A DNA stretch of 64,000 nucleotides. Source: Bacillota bacterium. GTDB taxonomy: Bacteria; Bacillota; UBA4882; UBA8346. Positions 17,170 to 25,605 of the stretch are shown piece after piece (the first letter of the stretch is position 1; each line of letters begins with the position of its first letter). The position numbers and the translations under genes were made by a program. A model generated the notes under the pieces. It searched no databases. It was not told the DNA's origin and saw only the letters and a list, made by a program, of their open reading frames with translations. Location: the NCBI GenBank assembly GCA_029776205.1, contig JAKOTQ010000043.1, forward strand, positions 1-64,000. The letters are read 5' to 3'.

Positions 17170-18252
17170 TCAGTCAATGGCTCCAAGCACAATTTTGATG
17201 ACTGTACGGCTCACATGCATTTGGGTGTATTCGGGTGGCGCAGTCCATTGGTGATCAGTATCTAATGCAATTTGCACCGCATTGAGGATAGCATCCGGTT
17301 CGCATCCGGTGATAATATTACTGCCTGATTCGATGGTTTCCGGGCGTTCGGTCACATCCCGCAATGTAATATTGGGGATTTGAAAGATACAGCACTCTTC
17401 CTGGACGGTTCCGCTGTCCGTCAATACACAGACGGCGTGCTTCTCCAAATGGATAAAATCAAATAAGCCCAGGGGTTTGACGGCAATGATACCTTCACTG
17501 TCCATCGTTAGGCGTTGTTTTTCAAGTTGATGCCGGGTTCTCGGATGTAAACTGCAGATGATGGGCATTTGGTAATGTTGGTAAATCCTTTGGAAGGCTT
17601 GGATAAAATTGATTAACCGTTCTTCGACATCCACATTTTCGGCCCGGTGTAAGGTCACTAAAAAGTATCCCCCATGAGTTAGACGATATTTGGTTAAGGC
17701 CTGGCTGGATTCGATCTCGGGACGGTAATAATCCAATACTTCCCAAATAGGGTTGCCGGTAACGTAAATCCGGTTACCGTCAATGCCTTCACGGATTAAA
17801 TTGGCCCGGCTCCGTTCGGTATAGGGCATTAAGATGTCGCTGCAATGATCGATGATCCGGCGGTTGACTTCTTCGGGAACCCGATCATCATAACAACGGT
17901 TACCGGCTTCCATATGAAAAACGGGAATGCCGTAACGTTTGGCTACAAAGGCCGAAAGGGCGCTGTTGGTATCTCCCAATATTAAGATGCGGTCGGGTTT
18001 TTCAGTCCGAATAGCCCTTTCACAATGGGCCAAAATTTTGCCGATCTCTTCCATGGAAGAATCGGCGCGGCAGTCGAAAAGATAATCAGGCTTACGAATT
18101 TTTAATTCATTAAAAAAAACCTCATTGAGATTGACGTCGTAATTTTGGCCGGTATGGACTAAAATATGCTTGGTATAGCGATCCAACAGCGGAATAATCC
18201 GACTCAGGCGGATGATCTCCGGCCGGGTGCCGAGAATGGTCATCACTTTCAT
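17170..18252 (-). CDS. Non-hydrolysing UDP-HexNAc 2-epimerase (WecB/CapG family)
   Basis: A 360-residue GT-B-like epimerase. Seen: MTILGTRPEIIRLSRIIPLL, HTGQNYD, LILGDTNSAL, FHMEAGNRCYDDRVPEEVNR, HPRTRHQLEK, and LTDSGTVQEECCIFQ with TLRDVTERPETIE, all family signatures. WecB acts on UDP-GlcNAc giving UDP-ManNAc. CapG/WbjD/WbvD members instead act on 6-deoxy-L-HexNAc nucleotides. The nearby CapE-like dehydratase and RmlD-like reductase favour the second role. ATG after AAAGGAT. First residue set agrees with family length. Not followed by a dehydrogenase, so ManNAcA synthesis is not indicated. Confidence 0.88.
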   Translation of the reverse strand: MKVMTILGTRPEIIRLSRIIPLLDRYTKHILVHTGQNYDVNLNEVFFNELKIRKPDYLFDCRADSSMEEIGKILAHCERAIRTEKPDRILILGDTNSALSAFVAKRYGIPVFHMEAGNRCYDDRVPEEVNRRIIDHCSDILMPYTERSRANLIREGIDGNRIYVTGNPIWEVLDYYRPEIESSQALTKYRLTHGGYFLVTLHRAENVDVEERLINFIQAFQRIYQHYQMPIICSLHPRTRHQLEKQRLTMDSEGIIAVKPLGLFDFIHLEKHAVCVLTDSGTVQEECCIFQIPNITLRDVTERPETIESGSNIITGCEPDAILNAVQIALDTDHQWTAPPEYTQMHVSRTVIKIVLGAID

Positions 18253-18328
18253 GACAAAAATCCTTTCATAGTTCTTAACTTATTTATACTTCTATGATTC
18301 AGGATGAAGGTGCAGAACTTTGTTTCGC

Positions 18329-19315
18329 TTATCCTTTTTTCTGAATCCAGAAACTGCCGCTGAAATTCCGGTGAATGGAAGGGTTGTAATGCGGAAAGGC
18401 TTGGCGAAATTCCGGAAGGTGTTCGTTCATGATCCAGGACATGGCGAGTAAAATTTTGAAATGGGGGTTAAGGCATAAAAAAGCTTGCAACAGGTAGGAT
18501 TCGGTCCATAACATTCGGAAACCGGGATTGGTCAGATAGCTTTCGGGATATTCATAAGGCATAGGGATATCGTGAAAATGAATGACGACGCCCGGATTCA
18601 GCGTAGGCAAGACGTCCAGGATGAGAAAATTGACATCGCTGCCGATTTTGACCATATGGCTGGAATCAATGAATAAAATGTCATTGGGTTCAAGTTTCCG
18701 GAAAAAAGCGGGTGTAAGAAGTTCGACCCGTTGCCCCATTAACGAATGGAGCCGGCTTAATCCGGAAATAAAGGGTTGGGGATAAGGATCGATAATCACA
18801 TATTCGCAGGGGTGGGATTCGCGGGCATTTTGAGCTAAGGCTTCATTGATGATTAATGAAGAGAATCCGGAACCGATCTCGATCAACCGTTTGGGTTTGA
18901 AGTGGCGAATAATGCAATGGGCAGCCGCTGCACATCCGAAGATAAAGGAGTTGTTTTCGGTGTAATATTGGGTAGGGTTGCCGCTGTTTTCCGCCGGCCA
19001 ATGACATTCGGCGCCATATTTTTTCCCAATTAGCGCCAGGAACTGAAGCTGGCCCGGTTCATCCCACTGGATACCCGGCAATGAACTTCGTTGTTTCCAA
19101 ATATTGCGGTTTTTTAAATCCGCAATATCGGGGACCGGTGAATAGTAATGGACCGGCAGGGGGAGACAGTCGTGGTTCAGGCAACTGTCCGTTCCAACGC
19201 CGCTGTTGGCCATTTTGGTAATGAGCGGAGCTAATTGGTTGATGAGCGGCGCAGCTTCGGTGAGCGACATGTGGCTTAAAATGTGGATCGCTTGGGATAA
19301 TTGGGCAATATCCAT
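18329..19315 (-). CDS. Class I SAM-dependent methyltransferase (Methyltransf_24-like)
   Basis: A 328-residue protein. RLIEIGSGFSSLIINEAL is motif I (E-I-G-S-G). YVIIDPYPQPFIS gives the acidic residue after strand 2. DILFIDSSHMVKIGSDVNFLILDVLPTL with GVVIHFHDIPMPYEYPESY matches the Methyltransf_24 pattern (D-S-x-H...H-F-H-D). The first ~110 residues are an extra helical domain with no recognisable motif. ATG preceded by GGAGGT. Lies between the 2-epimerase and the dehydratase in a leftward operon, so a sugar or amino-sugar methylation is likely, though the acceptor is unknown. Confidence 0.75.
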   Translation of the reverse strand: MDIAQLSQAIHILSHMSLTEAAPLINQLAPLITKMANSGVGTDSCLNHDCLPLPVHYYSPVPDIADLKNRNIWKQRSSLPGIQWDEPGQLQFLALIGKKYGAECHWPAENSGNPTQYYTENNSFIFGCAAAAHCIIRHFKPKRLIEIGSGFSSLIINEALAQNARESHPCEYVIIDPYPQPFISGLSRLHSLMGQRVELLTPAFFRKLEPNDILFIDSSHMVKIGSDVNFLILDVLPTLNPGVVIHFHDIPMPYEYPESYLTNPGFRMLWTESYLLQAFLCLNPHFKILLAMSWIMNEHLPEFRQAFPHYNPSIHRNFSGSFWIQKKG

Positions 19316-19344
19316 GATTACCTCCGATGAAGATTTAAGTTGAT

Positions 19345-20412
19345 CTAGCGAAGCAGTTCGCTGTTTTCATACGCTTCGTCATCCAGGAATAAATGATGTT
19401 TTTTGAGAAGCGCAGTGACTTCGGCGACGGATAAGACATCATCACCGGAACTGTAAGCATGCCCGAGGATTTTTTCGGGATCTTCATCTTGAGAAGCGAT
19501 CTCCGGCAGCATGGGCTGGATGGCATAGTAGTCGCCCCGGTCGTAAGTATGCCAGGCTTCTTCTTCAGAAATCAAGGATTCATGAGTTTTTTCCCCCGGC
19601 CGGATTCCTGTAAATTCGATCCGGATGGGACGATTGCCGATGAGGACGTTAGCCACATCCAGGATGCGGGCAGCCGGTACTTTGGGGACATACACTTCGC
19701 CCGGTTTGGCCTGGCGAATGGCAGCAAAGATGGTGTCTACCGCCTGGTCTAGCGGCAGCAAAAACCGGGTCATCTCGGGAGTGGTGACGGTGACCGGCCC
19801 GCCATGGCGGATTTGTTCATGGAAGAGAGGAATCACCGAACCGCGGGAAGCCAGGACATTGCCATAGCGGACGCAGATGAACCGGGTGGACGGAACGGCG
19901 ATGTTGGCTGCGGTGAAAATCCGTTCTTGAATGGCTTTGGTCATGCCCATGGTATTCACCGGCTTGCATGCTTTGTCGGTGGATACTCCGACCACCGTTT
20001 CGACGGGTAACTTTTCTTCCCGGATAATCCGGACGATATTTTCAGCGCCATGGATGTTGGTCAGAACCGTTTCAAAGGGGAAATACTCACAGGTCGGTAC
20101 TTGTTTCAATGCAGCAGCATTCACCACAATGTCCGCATTTTTCAGCGCCGATGAAAGGGAATGGGTGTCCCGGACATCGCCGATGCGGAATTCGATCAAG
20201 CGTTCGAAATTGTGGTAAATGACTTCATCGGTGGCTTTGATCTTCTGCTGGTATTCCACCCGCATCTGATGCTGTTTGGCTTCATCCCGGGAAAAAATAA
20301 TGATTTTACGGGGGATATTTTCTTCGGAGGAGAGCAGCCGCCGGGTCAACACTTTGCCGAGGGAGCCCGTTCCTCCGGTAATCACAATCACTTTATCTTT
20401 CAAGTCGGCCAT
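19345..20412 (-). CDS. UDP-GlcNAc 4,6-dehydratase (CapE/WbjB/FlaA1-type SDR)
   Basis: A 355-residue extended SDR. VIVITGGTGSLGKVLTRRLL is the nucleotide motif. FSRDEAKQHQMR, GDVRDTHSLSSAL, NAAALKQVPTCEYFPFE and VGVSTDKACKPVNTMGMTKAIQER are the family hallmarks. The catalytic Tyr is replaced by Met in MGMTK, as in the CapE/WbjB/FlaA1 group. It removes water from UDP-GlcNAc and, in the CapE/WbjB branch, also epimerises C5 to give the L-sugar. Start ATG 8 nt after AAAGGAGGTGA. Adjacent RmlD-like reductase and a downstream 2-epimerase point to UDP-L-RhaNAc/L-QuiNAc or L-FucNAc synthesis. Confidence 0.88.
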   Translation of the reverse strand: MADLKDKVIVITGGTGSLGKVLTRRLLSSEENIPRKIIIFSRDEAKQHQMRVEYQQKIKATDEVIYHNFERLIEFRIGDVRDTHSLSSALKNADIVVNAAALKQVPTCEYFPFETVLTNIHGAENIVRIIREEKLPVETVVGVSTDKACKPVNTMGMTKAIQERIFTAANIAVPSTRFICVRYGNVLASRGSVIPLFHEQIRHGGPVTVTTPEMTRFLLPLDQAVDTIFAAIRQAKPGEVYVPKVPAARILDVANVLIGNRPIRIEFTGIRPGEKTHESLISEEEAWHTYDRGDYYAIQPMLPEIASQDEDPEKILGHAYSSGDDVLSVAEVTALLKKHHLFLDDEAYENSELLR

Positions 20413-20437
20413 GAAGGCTCACCTCCTTTGTACAAAC

Positions 20438-21319
20438 TTAAGATGAATACAGTGGGGATGTGCAATAATCCTGATACATGGCTTCAACCAGGTTTGGCCA
20501 TGATAAAGGCTGATAACCGGTGATTTTTCGGAAAACTTTCGAATTCAGGGAACGGTCGATAACCACACTGTCATCGGGGATGATGACGGTATCCCGTTGG
20601 TAAGTGGCCTTGATTAACTGTAAAAGATCGTATTTAGTAATAGGGTCAGCCGATATATGGTACAGTCCCCAGAGTTCCGGGCGGGGCAGGATATACTCAG
20701 CGATGATTCGTGAGAATTCTATAGTCGGCAATCCGGTATATATAGCCCTGGTGTAGCCTTTAACCGGCCCGGCTTGCCCGAGAAACCATTCAACCAGGCC
20801 GTACCTGCTTTGTAATTCGTGGCCGATGATTGAGGTCCTAAGGGTTAGGCAGCCTTCCTGGTTCAGTTCGCCAAGGAGTTTCGTCCGGCCGTAGAGATCG
20901 GTTGGTGATGGCGGATCGGATTCGTAGTAGTTTCCTTTAGAACCGTCGAAAACACAATCTGTGCTGATGTGTATGAGCTTAATATGATATTGGTTGCAAA
21001 GTTGGGCTAACTGATGAGGGAAAAGGGCATTAACACGGATGGCCGGGATGGGATCTTTGGCTTCCGGGACCTGTTTGATGATTCCGATACAATTGATGAT
21101 CACATCCGGTTGGATTTCAGAGATTAAATCTTCAATGGCAGCCATATCGTCAACCTGGATTCCCCAGCGGATTTTTGAAGCCAGAGACATCGGTAACCGC
21201 CGGGTTCCCCGATGGCGGACTGTGGCATAGATATCGTAGCCATACCGGTGTAAGTAATAAAACAGTTGGCTCCCTAACATGCCGGTGGCACCGAAAAGAA
21301 GTAATTTCGAAGGTGGCAT
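20438..21319 (-). CDS. RmlD-like nucleotide-sugar reductase (WbvR/CapF role inferred)
   Basis: A 293-residue SDR. LLLFGATGMLGSQLFYYL, NCIGIIKQVPEAKDP, HISTDCVFDGSKGNYYESD and YGRTKLLGE (Y-x3-K) are RmlD signatures. It lacks the C-terminal cupin of CapF, so it is closer in design to the RmlD-like reductase used for UDP-L-rhamnosamine derivatives. No rmlA, rmlB or rmlC is present in the window, which argues against dTDP-rhamnose synthesis here and for pairing with the neighbouring CapE-like enzyme. First gene of the leftward four-gene operon (26 nt before the next start). Substrate is inference. Confidence 0.78.
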   Translation of the reverse strand: MPPSKLLLFGATGMLGSQLFYYLHRYGYDIYATVRHRGTRRLPMSLASKIRWGIQVDDMAAIEDLISEIQPDVIINCIGIIKQVPEAKDPIPAIRVNALFPHQLAQLCNQYHIKLIHISTDCVFDGSKGNYYESDPPSPTDLYGRTKLLGELNQEGCLTLRTSIIGHELQSRYGLVEWFLGQAGPVKGYTRAIYTGLPTIEFSRIIAEYILPRPELWGLYHISADPITKYDLLQLIKATYQRDTVIIPDDSVVIDRSLNSKVFRKITGYQPLSWPNLVEAMYQDYCTSPLYSS

Positions 21320-21492
21320 CGTTCTTCCGCCTTTCAGTTTCCAGATAACCTTGGGATATTTTATGAAAGTTATAGCCGTTCGGAATTAGTCAGAAATCCT
21401 CAATTTAGCGGGGGTTTTTTATGTAACAACAATGACTGGCGGACTGCATATAGTGAACAGTAACAGGCTGGAAGAACAGAGAGGTGTAACCG

Positions 21493-22512
21493 TTGAAACG
21501 GCCTATTGTGTGCTATCCGGCCATCGACTGGCATTACCTGTTTCATCGCCCGCAACAGTTAATGCTGCGTTTGGCTGAAAAAGGGCATCCGGTTCATGTC
21601 CGGAACCCACAACAACAATCGGGTGCCGAGCCGGAGTTGGTGGCGCCCAATCTTTGGGTATACCGGGATTTGGACCGGTTACCGTCGGAGGTAAGCGAAC
21701 ACGCGATCTATTTTATTTATTTTCCAGCCTATGCCCAATGGATCGAACCCGGGCCCGGTAAGTTTTTGGTGTATGATTGTATCGATGATGATCCGGTGTT
21801 TGACGGATGTGAAGCGATGATGGTGGAGCGGGCGGACCTGATTTTGTGCGTTTCCCGGAGTTTGTTTGCAAAGCATCAGGCAAATCACCCGCGGGTGATG
21901 TTGTTGTCCAATGGAGTGGACTTGGACCATTACCGGTTTGGGGGCGGTCCGGTTCCGGATGAAATCGCCGAGTTAAAAAAAGGGGCCGAAGCCATTATCG
22001 GGTTTACAGGTGCTTTTTACCGGGGATGGGTCGACATGGAGCTTATTTACCATGTGGCTTATTTACGGCCGCGGTGGAAGATCGTGATCATTGGCGAATC
22101 TTATCAATGGGATTTCAGTACGGCGCCTAAAAATCTGATTTACTTGGGAGCGCGGCCTTATAGTCAATTACCGGCTTATGTACGCCATTTTGATATCGGA
22201 TGGATTCCGTTCCTCGATAACCGGATCGCTCAAGGTGCCGACCCGGTAAAACTTTATGAGTATTTGGCTGCCGGGATACCGGTGGTCAGCCGGGGTTTGC
22301 CCTTTGCCGAAGGATTACGGCCGCCGTTAGTATATACCTATCGTAGTCCGCAGGAATGTATCGCAGTTATCCAGCGGGCACTGGCTGATTCCAAAGGAAA
22401 CCGGATGGTTTTCCGGATGAGACGGCAAGCCTTTGCTGCCGGCCATACCTGGGAAGCCAAAGTTGAGCAACTGCTCACCGGTTTGACGAAGTATACTACT
22501 TTAGAAAACTGA
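21493..22512 (+). CDS. Glycosyltransferase, GT4-like (GT-B fold)
   Basis: A 339-residue protein. The N-terminal domain has AIDWHYLFHRPQQLMLRLAEKG, a segment found in TuaH-like teichuronic-acid and similar GT4 enzymes. LILCVSRSLFAKH and LLSNGVDLDHYRFG form the interdomain region, and the C-domain donor site is DPVKLYEYLAAGIPVVSRGLP (E-x7-E-like motif with K-L-Y-E-Y). Start is a TTG with GAGGTG 6 nt upstream. Single gene, divergent from the L-amino-sugar operon and convergent with a small surface protein gene. Donor probably a UDP-sugar. The specific product is unknown. Confidence 0.8.
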   Translation: MKRPIVCYPAIDWHYLFHRPQQLMLRLAEKGHPVHVRNPQQQSGAEPELVAPNLWVYRDLDRLPSEVSEHAIYFIYFPAYAQWIEPGPGKFLVYDCIDDDPVFDGCEAMMVERADLILCVSRSLFAKHQANHPRVMLLSNGVDLDHYRFGGGPVPDEIAELKKGAEAIIGFTGAFYRGWVDMELIYHVAYLRPRWKIVIIGESYQWDFSTAPKNLIYLGARPYSQLPAYVRHFDIGWIPFLDNRIAQGADPVKLYEYLAAGIPVVSRGLPFAEGLRPPLVYTYRSPQECIAVIQRALADSKGNRMVFRMRRQAFAAGHTWEAKVEQLLTGLTKYTTLEN

Positions 22513-22539
22513 TATTAAAAAGTACGAAAGAATAGGAAA

Positions 22540-22562
22540 GGGCAGCTGGTTTGGAGCTGCCC
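22540..22562. terminator. Bidirectional terminator
   Basis: GGGCAGCT / AGCTGCCC stem between the stop of the plus-strand GT4 gene and the stop of the minus-strand surface protein. The minus strand continues with TTTCCT and the plus strand with ACCTTAGTTT. Confidence 0.65.
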
Positions 22563-22584
22563 TACCTTAGTTTGGTAGCCTGCA

Positions 22585-23022
22585 TTAACCGGCTGCAGCA
22601 ATGCCGTTTAAAGTCTGAATGCGGTCTAGGATAAGAGTATCCCCTGCGCTGGAATAAGCAAATAAGGAGTAGTTGATCTGGCCAGGTTCCGTCGGACTGG
22701 TCGTGGGTTGGAAATCAGCGATGTTCACGCCGATGGTTTCATCCTGACCGAGAGGGATGCTTTGTGTGGTCGTGTAAATTACATTGGCGGCGTTAAAGGT
22801 GTCGATTGTTGCTGCCGGCAGGTTTCTGGCAATCAGAATGGTAATGGTGGCTGCCGTATCTGTAGCAACGTTTACGGTTGCATTTAAGTCAACCCGAATA
22901 TTGGTCGCATCTCCCACGATAAGGCCAATGCCACCTAAAAAGGTTGGCGCTGCCGGGTTGGTCGATAAAAAGGGCCCTGCTGGAGCAAATTGACTTATAC
23001 GAAGGTCTAAAAAGGTTGGCAT
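22585..23022 (-). CDS. Small surface (exosporium protein C-like) protein, paralogue 3
   Basis: A 145-residue paralogue of the genes at 15704 and 16298. It has MPTFLDLRISQ, GGIGLIVGDATNIRVDLNA, ITILIARNLPA, NIADFQPTTSPTEPGQINYSLFAY, and the tail IQTLNGIAAAG. Thr/Ala-rich, Cys-free, no signal peptide. ATG 5 nt after GGAGGTGA. The track start at 23073 is upstream of the ribosome site and is not used. It flanks the opposite end of the L-amino-sugar operon from paralogues 1 and 2, so the three genes bracket the glycan genes. No known enzymatic residues. Confidence 0.6.
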   Translation of the reverse strand: MPTFLDLRISQFAPAGPFLSTNPAAPTFLGGIGLIVGDATNIRVDLNATVNVATDTAATITILIARNLPAATIDTFNAANVIYTTTQSIPLGQDETIGVNIADFQPTTSPTEPGQINYSLFAYSSAGDTLILDRIQTLNGIAAAG

Positions 23023-23033
23023 TATCTTCACCT

Positions 23034-23216
23034 CCAGGAGCATTATAGTGCAAATTTGCAATAATTGTGACATCTTATTGGCACGTTTTTCAATATTGGT
23101 ATCGGGTAGGGTTGCAATAACCGAACAGGTGCACAGTACACAGTGAACAGTGCACAGTCTGGAGCATTATATTGCTAATTTGTAACAAGGGTGTTACCTT
23201 TTTGGCACGTATTTTG
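23034..23216 (-). repeat. Duplicated upstream block of surface protein 3
   Basis: GGAGCATTATA-TGC-AATTTG...TTGGCACGT occurs at 23037-23086, directly upstream of the paralogue 3 start, and again at 23161-23210 about 124 bp further up, with most bases kept. The outer copy is no longer followed by a coding sequence but by an ACAGT heptamer array. Same style of event as at 16754-17150. Confidence 0.65.
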
Positions 23217-23392
23217 TTGCGGAGTTGCATTTTGCTGCATTGGGAAACTGTAGTTCACGACACAAACTCATCACGCATAACCCGGAACCCTGGGAACTGT
23301 CCACTGCAAACTGTAGACTGTCAATTCTATTCATGCCTCACGCTTCTTGTCTAATCAATACCGTGCACTGTGAACTGTGAACTATGATTTGG
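23118..23392. repeat. Heptamer-array intergenic element 1
   Basis: Left arm (23128-23159) contains four direct 7-bp units of the type RACAGT-N (CACAGTA, CACAGTG, AACAGTG, CACAGTC). The right arm (23296-23390) contains the inverse (ACTGT at the same spacing: GAACTGT, CACTGCA, AACTGTA, GACTGTC and later CACTGTG, AACTGTG). Arms are in opposite orientation, so the element could fold into a large imperfect hairpin. No coding sequence. Confidence 0.7.
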
Positions 23393-23418
23393 ACCGGGTA
23401 TCCATTCATCTAAAAACA

Positions 23419-23447
23419 TTGCTAGAATTTTTCTCCTGGTATAAAAT
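23419..23447 (+). promoter_or_regulatory. Candidate sigma-A promoter of pepF
   Basis: TTGCTA, 17-nt spacer, TAAAAT, about 40 nt before the peptidase start. Position and spacing fit a housekeeping promoter. Predicted only. Confidence 0.5.
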
Positions 23448-23484
23448 AACCATAAGTTGACTGATGAAAATGGAGGGAAGAGGG

Positions 23485-25182
23485 TTGACTGTATTTAAAG
23501 ATTATCGATATGAACGGCCGGATATGGAAGCTTTTGAAAAGGAATTTCAACAGTTGCTGGAGACCTTTGAGCAGGCGGGATCGGCTGCGGAGCAAAACCG
23601 GATCATAGTCGAGGTAAATAAACTGCGGAACACCTTTGATACGATGGAGGCTTTAGTTCATATCCGTCATACCATGGACACCACAGACCCGTTTTATGAT
23701 GGGGAAAATGATTATATCGACAATGTCAAACCCATTTATGAAGGGTTGGTTGCACGTTATTACGGGTCCTTAGTCCGTTCGCCCTTCCGGAAAGAGCTGG
23801 AAGCTCAGTGGGGCAAACAGCTTTTCCGTATCGCCGAACTTAAGTTAAAGACCTTTGCACCGGAAGTGGTCGAAGATCTCCAGCAAGAAAACAAGTTGGC
23901 CAGCCAATATACAAAATTGCGGGCATCGGCCAAAATCATGTTTGAAGGGGAAGAGCGAAATCTGGCCCAAATGGGTCCATTCATGGAGTCCAAAGATCGG
24001 GATATGCGTCGGCGGGCCCAGGAGGCGGTCACCCAATTTTTCCTGGAAAATGAGGCCCAGTTTGACGAAATCTATGACGGTTTGGTGAAATTGCGCCACC
24101 GGATCGCGACCAAGCTTGGCTTCGCCAACTTTATTGAACTGGGGTATGCCCGTTTGTCCCGCTCCGATTATGATGCCAAGATGGTTGCCGGATATCGGGA
24201 GCAGGTGTTGAAAACGCTGGTTCCGTTAGCAGCTAAACTGCGGGAACGGCAAAGGAAACGATTACAACTGGATTCACTCAAATATTATGATGAGCCGTTG
24301 AGCTTTTTGACGGGCAATGCCACGCCCAAAGGGGATCCGGAATGGATCTTGAAGAACGGCAGGCAGATGTATCATGAACTGTCTCCGGAAACCAAAGAGT
24401 TTATTGACTTTATGATCGACCATCAATTGTTGGATTTGGTGGCCAAAAAAGGGAAGGCCGGAGGTGGTTACTGTACCTATATCAGTAATTACCAATCTCC
24501 CTTCATCTTTTCAAATTTTAACGGAACCTCCGGAGATGTGGATGTCTTAACCCATGAAGCAGGCCATGCTTTCCAAGTCTATTCCAGCCGTCATTATGAG
24601 TTGCCGGAATATCTCTGGCCAACGATGGAGGCTTGTGAGATTCACTCCATGAGCATGGAGTTTTTAACCTGGCCATGGATGAAGCTGTTCTTCGGCCCGG
24701 ATGAAACCAAATATAAATTTAATCATTTAACTGAAGCGCTGTTGTTTATTCCTTATGGCGTTACTGTTGACCATTTCCAACATTGGGTCTATGAACATCC
24801 GGAGGCCAGTCCGGAAGAGCGGAAACGGATATGGCGGGAGTTGGAAAAGAAGTATCTACCACATCGGGATTATGCAGATAATGAATTTTTGAACCGGGGC
24901 GGATATTGGTTCCGGCAAGGCCATATTTTTGACGTGCCCTTCTATTATATTGATTATACTTTGGCTCAGGTTTGTGCCTTTCAGTTTTGGATCCGGGCTT
25001 CGAAGGATCGTTCCCAGGCATGGCAAGATTACCTGCGTCTCTGTAAGGCCGGGGGAAGCATGTCCTTCTTGGAATTGGTCCAACTGGCCGGCCTACAAAA
25101 CCCCTTTGAAGAAGGATGTATCCAATCTATCGTCGGGCCGTTGGAAGCTTGGCTCGATAGTGTGGATGATCGCAGTTTATAA
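23485..25182 (+). CDS. M3 family oligoendopeptidase
   Basis: A 565-residue zinc metallopeptidase of the PepF/M3B group. DVLTHEAGHAFQVYSSR carries the HExxH zinc motif (HEAGH), and the downstream EACEIHSMSMEFL supplies the third zinc ligand (E-x2-S-M). It degrades small peptides in the cytoplasm. No signal peptide. The track uses an ATG at 23464 with no ribosome site. The TTG at 23485 is 7 nt after GGAGGG, and both give near-normal family length. A sigma-A-like promoter precedes it and a strong terminator follows, so it is monocistronic. No sign of truncation. Confidence 0.92.
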   Translation: MTVFKDYRYERPDMEAFEKEFQQLLETFEQAGSAAEQNRIIVEVNKLRNTFDTMEALVHIRHTMDTTDPFYDGENDYIDNVKPIYEGLVARYYGSLVRSPFRKELEAQWGKQLFRIAELKLKTFAPEVVEDLQQENKLASQYTKLRASAKIMFEGEERNLAQMGPFMESKDRDMRRRAQEAVTQFFLENEAQFDEIYDGLVKLRHRIATKLGFANFIELGYARLSRSDYDAKMVAGYREQVLKTLVPLAAKLRERQRKRLQLDSLKYYDEPLSFLTGNATPKGDPEWILKNGRQMYHELSPETKEFIDFMIDHQLLDLVAKKGKAGGGYCTYISNYQSPFIFSNFNGTSGDVDVLTHEAGHAFQVYSSRHYELPEYLWPTMEACEIHSMSMEFLTWPWMKLFFGPDETKYKFNHLTEALLFIPYGVTVDHFQHWVYEHPEASPEERKRIWRELEKKYLPHRDYADNEFLNRGGYWFRQGHIFDVPFYYIDYTLAQVCAFQFWIRASKDRSQAWQDYLRLCKAGGSMSFLELVQLAGLQNPFEEGCIQSIVGPLEAWLDSVDDRSL

Positions 25183-25207
25183 TGATTGTACTTATGCTAT
25201 GAAAAAA

Positions 25208-25238
25208 GAGACGTCTGCTCAACGGACGTCTTTTTTTA
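25208..25238 (+). terminator. Rho-independent terminator of pepF
   Basis: AGACGTC / GACGTCT stem with an 8-nt loop followed by seven T. Confidence 0.9.
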
Positions 25239-25332
25239 TTGAAAAAACATCATGACTATTAGCACAACCCACTACAGGCACATATATTATACTAGTCAAA
25301 TCCGGATGATCTATCCATATGTGGGGGATTAC

Positions 25333-25569
25333 ATGGTGGCTGTTCTTTTGGTCGTGGTCTTTTTGATGTATATCATCATTCTATTTGGCTTAACCCTGTG
25401 GTTTGAAAAGTATCATTACTATCGGAATACCTATTTCAACCAAAAAACGGACGCGATTGATATCGGTCTATCCGGATCCGTCGCAGAATCCCCAATCTTG
25501 GCAAGTCATGAGAATAGCAATCCCCGACAATGTGTAAAGCGAGGTGTTCAAGGAAAGAGAGAGAGCTAA
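25333..25569 (+). CDS. Small single-span membrane protein, hypothetical
   Basis: 78 residues from the ATG at 25333. A G-rich run (GGGGG) lies a few bases before it. Residues 2-22 (VAVLLVVVFLMYIIILFGLTL) form one strongly hydrophobic helix, followed by an aromatic and polar tail rich in Tyr, Asn and Ser. The track ORF begins at 25252, but the added 27 residues have no clear ribosome site. It lies 36 bp upstream of the SPOCS gene on the same strand and could be co-transcribed. I recognise no family, and the gene is only moderately convincing. Confidence 0.4.
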   Translation: MVAVLLVVVFLMYIIILFGLTLWFEKYHYYRNTYFNQKTDAIDIGLSGSVAESPILASHENSNPRQCVKRGVQGKRES

Positions 25570-25605
25570 CTTCAGATTTTCAAAAATCAAAAAGGAGGGA
25601 ATTGA

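Noticed and set aside
23118-23392. Possible CRISPR array (short tandem repeats near 23.1 kb)
   Set aside because: The units are only 7 bp and have no unique spacers of constant length. No cas genes are present. They are inverted heptamer arrays.
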